Source: Caulobacteraceae bacterium (GTDB lineage: Bacteria; Pseudomonadota; Alphaproteobacteria; Caulobacterales; Caulobacteraceae). From it: a DNA stretch of 5,475 bases. The notes below the pieces were generated by a model. The model was not told where the DNA came from, made no database searches, and saw nothing but the letters and a program-made list of their open reading frames with translations. Every line of letters begins with the position of its first letter. Position 1 is the stretch's first letter. This document shows, piece after piece, positions 1 to 5,475 of this stretch. Position numbers and translations under genes: made by a program. Location of the stretch: contig JAQGII010000486.1 of NCBI GenBank assembly GCA_028291305.1, forward strand, positions 1-5,475. The letters are read 5' to 3'.

Positions 1-2210
1 GCGGTCTCCGGCTGAAGCAGGCTATTGCCGCCGGACTGGATCGGTACAGAGACAACCGCGCCGCTGTAGGTGAAGGTCGATGTGGCCGCAGCTGCGGCTT
101 GCGACGCGCAAAGCGCCTGGACCCTCGTTGCGTTCGGCCCGGTCCGATAGGTGCTCCGGACATCGCAGGGATCGCCGGACAGGTTCTGGTTGCTCACCGA
201 TTGGCCGACATAGAGGTCGGAAAGGCTGGGCGCGCGGATGGCGACGGAATAGCCGCCACGCAGGCGCAGGCCGTCGAACACGGTCCAGCTTCCGTCCGCC
301 TTCCAGGTGCCCTTGCCCTGGAAGACGTTATATTTGGAGTAGCGATAGGCCACGTCCACGGAGACGTCCTTGGCCAAGGGGGCCTGGGTCAGCACCGGCA
401 CAAGGCTTTCGATGAAGAACTCCGTGACGTTCTGCGAGCCCTGGGACGGCGTGTCGGAGCCGTAGTTCAACGAGTCCCCGCTGACGAACAGCGAATCCGG
501 CCGGTAGGTGTATTGCGACTGGCGGTAGTCGCCGCCGAGCGCGACCTTGACCGGGCCGGCGGGAACATTGAACGCCGGTCCCTGGAGCGAGAATTCGATG
601 TCCTTAGAGGTCAGGGCGTCGGTGGTCTTGTCAGTCCGGCCGGCATAGCTCTGGCAGGCCGAACTGACCGCTTGAATGCCGAACGGGTTCCAGTTGCATC
701 CGCCGACGCCCTCGTTGGCCAGGACGTTGTTGATGGCGCTGATGCTGATGTCGGCGTTCGCCTGGCTATTGTAGAGGCTGCTGCCGTAGGAGGCGTAAGC
801 GTCCCAGGTGAACTGCGTGCCGGGAATGTCCCCCTTCAGCCCGGCCAGCCCCTGCCAGACCGTATAGTGATAGTCCTCGACCCGGTTGCCCCAGCCATAG
901 AGCAGCTTCGAATAATAAAAGGCGGCGTTTGCGGGCGCCGCGCCGCCGTAGGCCGAGTTCAGCAGCGACATCAAGGCCGGGTTGGACTGGACATAGGGGT
1001 TGGAGACCGGGATCTTCAGCACCTGGGAGGCGGAGGCGCTCGGTTTGGAGCTGCCGGGGCTCGTGGCGTCCAGCGCCGTCGAGTCCGAGAAGTTGAACTG
1101 TGCGTAGCCTGTGATGTGCTCGTTGAACTCGAAGTCCGACTTGCCGAAGAAGCTGTATTTGGTCAGCGGAACCTGCACGGCGAAGTAGTTACCGAGGACC
1201 ACGCCGGCCGTGGAGCAGGGATTGAGGATCGCGCCGGGTTCGGCGCCCACGCCCTTGTAGTTCTGCGCGCAGGTGCTGGCGTTGGCGCTGGTGTAGAGGG
1301 TCTTGTCGGTGTTGACGCCGATGCCCCCGGCATAGTTCCCGGTCCCCGGCAGGGGCGTCGTTCCGGGATAGCCGGCCAGAACCGCATTGACCGCGGCGAT
1401 CGATGGCGCCGTCGCCCCGCTGCCGAAGCCGCCGGCGAAGATGATGCCTTCTGGGGGGCGCGCGAGGAAGCGAACGCTCGGTTGGGTGAAGAAGGATCGT
1501 TGCGAGCCGTACACCGCGGCGCGGGTGGAATATTCGCCGGCCAGAATGGCGTGGCCCTTGCCGTCGGCGAAGGCGCCTCCCACCACGCCGGAAAAGTCGT
1601 TGGTGGCGCCATCGCCCCGGGTCGAGGAGCCATGCTGCGCGCTGAGTTGCACGCCAGAGAAGGTTTGCCGAAGCTTGAAGTTGGCCACGCCGGCGATCGC
1701 ATCGGAGCCGTAGGCGGTGGAGGCCCCGCCGGTGATCACCTCGACGCTGTCGATCATCGACATCGGAATGGTGTTGAGGTCGATCGAACCGTCCGGCGTC
1801 GAAGGCATGAGACGGCGGCCGTCCATGAGCACCAGCGAGCGGTTGCGGCCGATGCCGCGCAGGTCGCTGTAGGACGCCCCGCCGCCGAAGCCGACGGAAC
1901 CCTGCACGTCGCCCACCTCGGCCGCGCCCTGCGCCGCTTCAAACTGGGGCATTTGACCGATGACGCGGTCTAGCGACGGCTGTGCGGCGGCGGCGATCGC
2001 CTCGCTGCTCACGGTCGAGACGGGGCTTTCGGCCTTATAGTCGGCCCGGCTGATCCTGGAGCCGGTGACCACGATTTCGCCGACTGTTTGGGGCGCCGAT
2101 GGCTGCGCGGGTGCGGAACCGGCGGGCGCTTGCGCGAATGCGGTTTGGGCCGAAAGGCCGCTCACGGCGACAAGACATGTGGTGCACAGCATTTTGCGAT
2201 ATTTGTTCAC
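1..2210 (-). CDS. TonB-dependent outer-membrane receptor, 3' end outside window
   Basis: Energised outer-membrane import channel; the substrate cannot be told from sequence. The minus frame is open from GTG at 2210 to the window edge (736 residues, ending in GNSLLQPET, the familiar late-barrel motif of these receptors). Family members are often about 900–1000 residues, so roughly the last 200 or more are missing. Residues 1–26 form a signal peptide (basic MNKYRK, hydrophobic core, AFA then Q). GEIVVTGSRI at 44–53 is a TonB-box-like segment. The plug follows at about 60–185, with DLRGIGRNRSLVLMDGRR, then DLNTIP, VEVITGGASTAYGSDAIAGV. The rest is barrel, including PSLSDLYVG and LSGDPCD. The mature part has six cysteines in three close pairs (314/332, 505/519, 682/701), probably loop disulfides. 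GTG is chosen over the in-frame ATG at 2192 because GGAGG lies 5 bases before it. It lies downstream of a DctB/DctD-like pair on the same strand, which may regulate it (inference). Confidence 0.95.
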   Translation of the reverse strand, partial: MNKYRKMLCTTCLVAVSGLSAQTAFAQAPAGSAPAQPSAPQTVGEIVVTGSRISRADYKAESPVSTVSSEAIAAAAQPSLDRVIGQMPQFEAAQGAAEVGDVQGSVGFGGGASYSDLRGIGRNRSLVLMDGRRLMPSTPDGSIDLNTIPMSMIDSVEVITGGASTAYGSDAIAGVANFKLRQTFSGVQLSAQHGSSTRGDGATNDFSGVVGGAFADGKGHAILAGEYSTRAAVYGSQRSFFTQPSVRFLARPPEGIIFAGGFGSGATAPSIAAVNAVLAGYPGTTPLPGTGNYAGGIGVNTDKTLYTSANASTCAQNYKGVGAEPGAILNPCSTAGVVLGNYFAVQVPLTKYSFFGKSDFEFNEHITGYAQFNFSDSTALDATSPGSSKPSASASQVLKIPVSNPYVQSNPALMSLLNSAYGGAAPANAAFYYSKLLYGWGNRVEDYHYTVWQGLAGLKGDIPGTQFTWDAYASYGSSLYNSQANADISISAINNVLANEGVGGCNWNPFGIQAVSSACQSYAGRTDKTTDALTSKDIEFSLQGPAFNVPAGPVKVALGGDYRQSQYTYRPDSLFVSGDSLNYGSDTPSQGSQNVTEFFIESLVPVLTQAPLAKDVSVDVAYRYSKYNVFQGKGTWKADGSWTVFDGLRLRGGYSVAIRAPSLSDLYVGQSVSNQNLSGDPCDVRSTYRTGPNATRVQALCASQAAAAATSTFTYSGAVVSVPIQSGGNSLLQPET

Positions 2211-2214
2211 AGAT

Positions 2215-2220
2215 CCCTCC
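2215..2220 (-). promoter_or_regulatory. Ribosome binding site deciding a GTG start
   Basis: On the minus strand GGAGGG ends 4 bases before the GTG at 2210 (5 bases counting from GGAGG). This is a near-perfect Shine-Dalgarno match at normal spacing. The first in-frame ATG (2192–2190) lies 18 bases further on, too far to use this site, and starting there would remove the basic N-terminus of the signal peptide. Confidence 0.8.
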
Positions 2221-2241
2221 GAATTTATTTGTTATTTTATG

Positions 2242-2271
2242 GTTATAGTTATACCGAACGGCTATTGTCAG
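2242..2271 (-). promoter_or_regulatory. Candidate sigma70-type promoter of the receptor gene
   Basis: Reading the minus strand, CTGACA (2271–2266) matches TTGACA at five of six bases. It is followed after 18 bases by TATAAC (2247–2242), which matches TATAAT at five of six. Transcription would start near 2235, leaving a leader of about 25 bases before the GTG. A second TATAAC at 2253–2248 sits too close to the -35 to be preferred. The surrounding DNA is strongly AT-rich compared with the genes. The site touches the 16-bp repeat array directly upstream. This is a match by eye in AT-rich DNA, so a chance match is possible. Confidence 0.45.
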
Positions 2272-2318
2272 CTGATTACTGTAATATTGAATTACTGCAA
2301 TGTTGAGTTGCTGAGATT
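2271..2318 (-). repeat. Three tandem 16-bp repeats, candidate activator-binding array
   Basis: Three consecutive 16-base units occupy 2271–2286, 2287–2302 and 2303–2318. On the plus strand they share the core RTTRCTG at fixed phase (TTACTG at 2276 and 2292, TTGCTG at 2308); read toward the receptor gene, each carries CAGYAA. Units 2 and 3 agree at 11 of 16 positions, and units 1 and 2 at 10 of their last 12. The first unit also forms a perfect 11-base palindrome, ATTACTGTAAT (2275–2285), and TCAGCTGA at 2268–2275 is a perfect 8-base palindrome. The array ends at the proposed -35, covering about -36 to -83, where an activator of a sigma70 promoter commonly binds. The neighbouring response regulator is the obvious candidate binder, but that is inference. 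Confidence 0.55.
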
Positions 2319-2336
2319 AGTTCGAATCTAAATATT

Positions 2337-2354
2337 GCCGAAAATCTATTCGGC
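2337..2354. repeat. Perfect 6-bp inverted repeat with 6-base spacer
   Basis: GCCGAA at 2337–2342 and TTCGGC at 2349–2354 are exact reverse complements around a 6-base AT-rich spacer. Neither strand has a T-run after it, so it does not look like an intrinsic terminator. It lies just upstream of the repeat array relative to the receptor gene and could be another protein-binding site. Its function is unknown. Confidence 0.35.
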
Positions 2355-2440
2355 GTGTCTCGGCATGACTCGAATTCCGATTTTCGCGGACGGGCGTTTC
2401 CCAGGGCTTTTTGGTTCTTTCGCTTCAACGAGAATATGCC

Positions 2441-2453
2441 GTCAAAATTTGAC
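2441..2453. repeat. Perfect 13-base palindrome GTCAAAATTTGAC
   Basis: GTCAAA and TTTGAC form exact arms around one central A. Such a short, tight palindrome is typical of a dimeric repressor or activator site. It lies about 230 bases upstream of the receptor GTG, where a distal enhancer-like site for an NtrC-family regulator could be, but no known consensus was recognised. The arms contain TTGAC on both strands, yet neither strand has a convincing -10 at proper spacing. Confidence 0.35.
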
Positions 2454-2580
2454 ATCCAGAATATTTTTCGAGATGGCCTAACCCTCAGAAAAATCTGGGA
2501 ATATCGCCCGAGCGAAGGCTTTCGGCGAGAAAAACGCTGTGGATATCAACAGGATGATGAGTCAGAATTGTGTGGAATTT

Positions 2581-2606
2581 CGCGCATGGTTGCGATGGCA
2601 AGCGCG
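2581..2606. repeat. Weak hairpin with bulge downstream of the regulator gene
   Basis: CGCGC (2581–2585) pairs with GCGCG (2602–2606), and TTGC (2590–2593) pairs with GCAA (2598–2601) around the loop GATG. Four bases, ATGG, bulge on one side. On the minus strand it lies 50 bases after the regulator stop codon and is followed by GAAATTCC, not a T-run. It may slow or stabilise the 3' end of the kinase–regulator transcript, but it is not a convincing intrinsic terminator. Confidence 0.2.
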
Positions 2607-2655
2607 TTATGGGCTAATTCTCACCGACTTCAACTGACCTCGACCGGGAGCAAGA

Positions 2656-4044
2656 TTAGGACTCCGGTCGCCCATTGCGGTAGCTGCCGATCTGGATCCC
2701 GTAGCGATTGAGCTTGTCGTAGAAGGTCTTGCTCGGCAGTTTCAGCGCCTTCATCGTCAATTTCGCGCTTCCCGCGTTGGCCTGAAGCGCCTGGCGGATT
2801 AGGCCGGCCTCATGTTCGGCCAGCAGCTCGGCCAGCCCGGGCGCCTCAGAGCGTTCGCCTTCATGCATGACAGGCTCGTCCGGCAGGCCCAGGGCGAAGC
2901 GCTCGGCGAAATATTCGAGCTCCCTGATATTGCCCGGCCAGTGATAGTCGCGGATGTGCGACTGGACGCGGGCGTTGATCACCGGGATCGGCCGCTTTAG
3001 CCGCGCGCAGGCATCGACGAGGAAGGTCTGAAACAGGAGGCTGATGTCGCCTTTGCGCTCGCTGAGTGGCGGCACTCGCACCGTGAAGCTGCTCAACCTG
3101 TAGTAGAGGTCGGCCCGAAACCGGCCCTGGCTGACGGCTTGCGCGAGGTCGGCTCTGGTGGCGGCTATGATGCGGATATCGATGAAGCGTGGCTCCTCGG
3201 CGCCGAGGGGCCATACCTCGCGGGCCTCCACCACGCGCAGGAGGCGGGCCTGCTGAGGGAGTGTAAGGCCCTCAACATCGTCGAGAAACACGGTGCCCTT
3301 GTGCGCCTTTTCCAGCCGTCCGATGCTGCGCCGCGACGGCAATCCGTAGACTCCGAGCTTGACCCCAGGCTCGACCCCGAACAGCTCGATGTCGAAAGTC
3401 TCCTCGGGAAGGGCCGAGCAGTTGAGTTGCAGGAACGGCTTGTTTTGGCGGGAGCTCAACCGATGCAGGGCCTTCGCGGCGCGCTCCTTACCGACCCCGG
3501 TGTCGCCGGTGATCAATATGTCGACCTCGGCATCGGCCATCTGCGTCAGCGTCAGCCGCAGATGTTGGACGATGGCGCTGTTGCCCGTGATCAGACTCTG
3601 AGCCGGGCTTTCGCTCTGCCGGAACTGGCGCAGCTGACGATTTTCGAGAACCAACTGGCGCTTGTTCACCGCCCGCTTCAGCGACTGCACCATGGCGTCC
3701 ATGGCGAAGGGCTTGGTGATGAAGTCATACGCCCCTTGCTTGAGGGCCTTGACCGCCATCGCCACGTCGCCATGACCGGTCACCAGGATGACCGGAATGT
3801 CGGCGTCGATGGCCTGGATGCGATTGAACAGATCCAGCCCATCCATCTGCGGCATCCGGATGTCGGTCATGATCACGCCTTCGAAGTGCGCGGTGATCTC
3901 CTTCAGTGCGTCGGCGCCGTTGGCAAAGGCGCGCACTTGGAAGCCCGCCAACTCCAGGCCTCGTTTCTGGGCAGCCAGAAGGTCGGCATCATCATCGACG
4001 AACACGACGAGGCCCGCGGCCGGTTTGGCGCCCCCAGATGTCAT
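2656..4044 (-). CDS. DctD-like NtrC-family response regulator lacking GAFTGA
   Basis: A cytoplasmic transcription regulator of 462 residues, close to the usual DctD length of about 440–460. The receiver (about 12–125) has acidic D17–D19, phosphoacceptor D61 (MTDIRMPQMDG), T89 and K111 (TKPF). The AAA+ domain (about 150–385) has Walker A GDTGVGKE (180–187), NCSALPEE, Walker B VFLDDVE (252–258), sensor I IIAATRADL, arginine-finger region RFRADLYYRL and sensor II WPGNIRELE. The Fis-type helix-turn-helix lies at about 412–450 (LKLPSKTFYDKLNRYGI). Oddities: where family members have GAFTGA, the sigma54-contacting loop, this protein reads GVKLGV (227–232), followed by a loop about four residues longer. 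The Walker B glutamate is D256. No alternative frame restores GAFTGA. Its ATG overlaps the kinase stop codon as ATGA, so the two are translationally coupled. Expected to be phosphorylated by that kinase. It probably does not activate sigma54; direct sigma70 control or repression is inferred. Confidence 0.93.
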   Translation of the reverse strand: MTSGGAKPAAGLVVFVDDDADLLAAQKRGLELAGFQVRAFANGADALKEITAHFEGVIMTDIRMPQMDGLDLFNRIQAIDADIPVILVTGHGDVAMAVKALKQGAYDFITKPFAMDAMVQSLKRAVNKRQLVLENRQLRQFRQSESPAQSLITGNSAIVQHLRLTLTQMADAEVDILITGDTGVGKERAAKALHRLSSRQNKPFLQLNCSALPEETFDIELFGVEPGVKLGVYGLPSRRSIGRLEKAHKGTVFLDDVEGLTLPQQARLLRVVEAREVWPLGAEEPRFIDIRIIAATRADLAQAVSQGRFRADLYYRLSSFTVRVPPLSERKGDISLLFQTFLVDACARLKRPIPVINARVQSHIRDYHWPGNIRELEYFAERFALGLPDEPVMHEGERSEAPGLAELLAEHEAGLIRQALQANAGSAKLTMKALKLPSKTFYDKLNRYGIQIGSYRNGRPES

Positions 4045-5475
4045 GACTTGGCCGGCCTCAGCTTGATGCGGAACCTGGCGCCTTGCGGCGAACTATCGAC
4101 GTGCAGTTCGCCCCCGAAGTCCCGCAGGACGTCTCGGGCGATGACCAGCCCCAGGCCCAGCCCGTTGGACTTGGTGGTGATGAACGGCGTGAACAGCGAT
4201 TTGGCGATCTCCGGGTCGAGGCCCGGCCCGTTGTCGGAAATGCTCAGGATGACCCATTCGTCGTCGGTCTCGACGCCAAGGCGCACCTGAGGATCGGGGC
4301 GCTCCTCAAGCGCTTCGAACGCATTTTGCAGCAGGTTGACGATCACCTGCTCCAGCCGCAGGCGGTCCCCCATCACCTTGAGTTTTGGGTCGAGCGTTTC
4401 ACGCAGGATGGGCAGCTGGTGCGTGCGCTGACGGCTGCGGCTGAGCAGAATCGAGCTGTCGATCGAGGCCTTCAGGGCGATCGGGCGTGACTGGCTGGTG
4501 GCCTTGCGCGAAAAGGCGCGCAGTTCGCGGGTGATGTGGCCGATACGCTCGGTCATGCGCACGATGTCGCCCAGGTCGCTGCGGGCCTCCTGCCCGGCCG
4601 CGACGCGCGCATTGGCCAGGACCGACAGGGCGTTGTCGGCCAGCACGCGGATGGTCGCCAGCGGCTGATTGATTTCGTGCGCCACGCCGGCGGTGATCTG
4701 GCCCAGCGCGGCCAGCTTGTTGGCCTGCACCAGATCGGCCTGTAGCGCGCTCAGGCGGCGCTCCGCGTGTTGGCGTTCGGTGATTTCGGCGCTGAGTTCC
4801 TGGGTCCGTGCGGCGACGTTCAGTTCGAGCTGCTCCAGATAGTGCCGCACCACTTCGGCGCGTTCCAGGGCGAGCTTCTGGCGTCGCCAAATCCAGGTCA
4901 GGAGGATGACGGCAAGCGCTTCTGACAAGGCCGCGATCAGGGTCGCGCTCAAGGCCTGCTGGCGCGCGGGGGCACGCGAACTCAGCAGTTGCAGACGCCA
5001 GCCGTCGGCCAATGCCGGCAAGCTTGTCAGAATCTGCTCCCGGCCGGCCGCCGGCATGGGGCGGAACCGCAAGGTGGGGTTGCTGGTCAGGAGGACCGTG
5101 CCGTTCGTATCGGTGATGAAGGTCTCGTCGCCGCTGCGTAACCAGGCGGTCTCCAGGTCGTTGAACTCCACCTTGACCACGACAACCCCGATCGGCCGTC
5201 CGTTCCGCTCGACACGGTGCGCCAGATAGAGGCCGGGATGGCGGCTGACGGTGCCCATGGCGAATTGCTCGGCATGACCGTTCTTGAGCGCCAGGCGGAA
5301 GTAGTCTCTGAAGCTGTAGTCGCTGCCCACGGCGGACATCGGCAGGGCCCAGTCGCTGGAAGCGACGCCTACGCCGTTGGTATTCAGTACGTAGATTAAA
5401 GCGCTCTTCGTCTGCGGTTGGAGCTTTTCCAGCTTGGTCGAGATCGCGTGGGCGACCGGTTCGCTTGGCGCGGTA
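4041..5475 (-). CDS. DctB-like sensor histidine kinase, 5' end outside window
   Basis: An inner-membrane kinase sensing a periplasmic small molecule and phosphorylating the overlapping regulator. 477 residues are visible with no start in the window; the frame continues past the right edge and the ATG at 5339 is internal. DctB proteins have about 600 residues, so roughly 120–140 are missing, including the first membrane helix. Visible residues 1–165 are the distal part of a tandem Cache (PDC) domain, with ALIYVLNTNG, ASSDW, YSFRDYF, PIGVVVVKVEF and FITDTNG, all strongly DctB-like. The second membrane helix is at about 174–197, followed by WRRQK and a charged coiled coil (about 200–250). The H-box GVAHEINQPLATIRVLADNA contains phosphoacceptor H266. 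ATP-binding boxes follow: N (VNLLQNAFEA, about 379–388), G1 (DNGPGLD), F (LFTPFITTK) and G2 (GLGLGLVIA). All catalytic motifs look intact. Dicarboxylates are the family's usual ligands, but the ligand here cannot be assigned, since the neighbouring target gene appears to be an outer-membrane receptor rather than DctA. Confidence 0.94.
   Translation of the reverse strand, partial: TAPSEPVAHAISTKLEKLQPQTKSALIYVLNTNGVGVASSDWALPMSAVGSDYSFRDYFRLALKNGHAEQFAMGTVSRHPGLYLAHRVERNGRPIGVVVVKVEFNDLETAWLRSGDETFITDTNGTVLLTSNPTLRFRPMPAAGREQILTSLPALADGWRLQLLSSRAPARQQALSATLIAALSEALAVILLTWIWRRQKLALERAEVVRHYLEQLELNVAARTQELSAEITERQHAERRLSALQADLVQANKLAALGQITAGVAHEINQPLATIRVLADNALSVLANARVAAGQEARSDLGDIVRMTERIGHITRELRAFSRKATSQSRPIALKASIDSSILLSRSRQRTHQLPILRETLDPKLKVMGDRLRLEQVIVNLLQNAFEALEERPDPQVRLGVETDDEWVILSISDNGPGLDPEIAKSLFTPFITTKSNGLGLGLVIARDVLRDFGGELHVDSSPQGARFRIKLRPAKS

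Larger units (their letters stand above)
2211..2655. other. 445-base intergenic region without a credible gene
   Basis: It separates the regulator stop codon (TAA, 2658–2656) from the receptor start. The half nearest the receptor (about 2221–2345) is clearly AT-rich and carries the promoter, the 16-bp repeats and an inverted repeat. The far half (about 2346–2655) holds the GTCAAAATTTGAC palindrome and a weak hairpin. No strong terminator with a T-run follows the regulator gene. I searched both strands by eye for GG-N10-GC, the invariant core of sigma54 promoters, and found none. A plus-strand reading frame from GTG 2355 has no ribosome binding site and runs into the regulator gene, so I do not call it. 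Confidence 0.7.

Noticed and set aside
99..1973. Plus-strand open frame of 624 codons opposite the receptor gene
   Set aside because: It is in codon register with the receptor's minus-strand codons, and GC-rich codon bias keeps such antisense frames free of stops. Its translation shows no recognisable domain, whereas the minus frame gives a clear signal peptide, plug and barrel.
2231..2252. GTTAT three times (2231, 2242, 2248)
   Set aside because: Spacings are irregular (11 and 6 bases) in AT-rich DNA, and two copies are simply the TATAAC hexamers read on the other strand.
2065..2331. Plus-strand frames of 72–88 codons across the receptor start
   Set aside because: They overlap the signal-peptide region in antisense and continue into AT-rich promoter DNA, with no ribosome binding site and no domain.
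2324..2563. GANTC sites (2324, 2367, 2559), possible CcrM methylation control
   Set aside because: Three sites in 445 bases is close to chance and none overlaps the proposed promoter hexamers. No CtrA-type TTAA-N7-TTAA was seen.
2355..2711. Plus-strand frame of 118 codons mostly inside the intergenic gap
   Set aside because: GTG start without a ribosome binding site, no recognisable domain, mixed low-bias composition, and its 3' end overlaps the regulator gene in antisense.
3139..4290. Plus-strand open frame of 383 codons opposite the regulator and kinase genes
   Set aside because: Also in codon register with the regulator on the other strand, and it crosses the kinase/regulator junction. 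The minus strand carries full receiver, AAA+ and kinase motifs.
5337..5339. ATG as the start of the histidine kinase
   Set aside because: The same frame stays open to the window edge, and the upstream residues (ALIYVLNTNG, ASSDW) are DctB Cache-domain sequence, so this Met is internal.

Overview
The window looks like chromosomal DNA from a GC-rich alphaproteobacterium. The outer-membrane receptor is of the large type that is abundant in Caulobacterales and Sphingomonadales, and the two-component pair is of the alphaproteobacterial DctB/DctD kind. Caulobacter or Phenylobacterium relatives are my best guess, but nothing in the window fixes the genus. All three genes read on the minus strand, and the first and last run off the window edges.

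Layout, in transcription order (right to left). 5475–4041 is a DctB-like membrane sensor histidine kinase, truncated at its N-terminus by the window edge. 4044–2656 is a complete DctD-like response regulator (receiver, AAA+, Fis-type helix-turn-helix) that overlaps the kinase gene by 4 bases (ATGA), so the two form one operon. 2655–2211 is a 445-base gap without a credible gene. Its part nearest the receptor gene is markedly AT-rich and holds a candidate sigma70-type promoter, a tandem array of three 16-bp repeats just upstream of that promoter, and several inverted repeats. 2210–1 is a TonB-dependent receptor with a GTG start, a strong ribosome binding site and a signal peptide. It is cut at the window's left edge inside the C-terminal part of its beta-barrel.

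Likely working model (inference): the kinase senses a small ligand in the periplasm through its Cache-type domain and phosphorylates the regulator at Asp61. The regulator then controls the receptor gene, which imports a substrate across the outer membrane. Classical DctB/DctD pairs control an inner-membrane C4-dicarboxylate transporter through sigma54. Here the regulator has lost the GAFTGA loop that contacts sigma54 (it reads GVKLGV), its Walker B pair is DD rather than DE, and I found no -24/-12 element in the gap. The 16-bp repeat array beside a sigma70-like promoter is therefore the most interesting structure: it suggests a DctD-type regulator that has left sigma54 behind.
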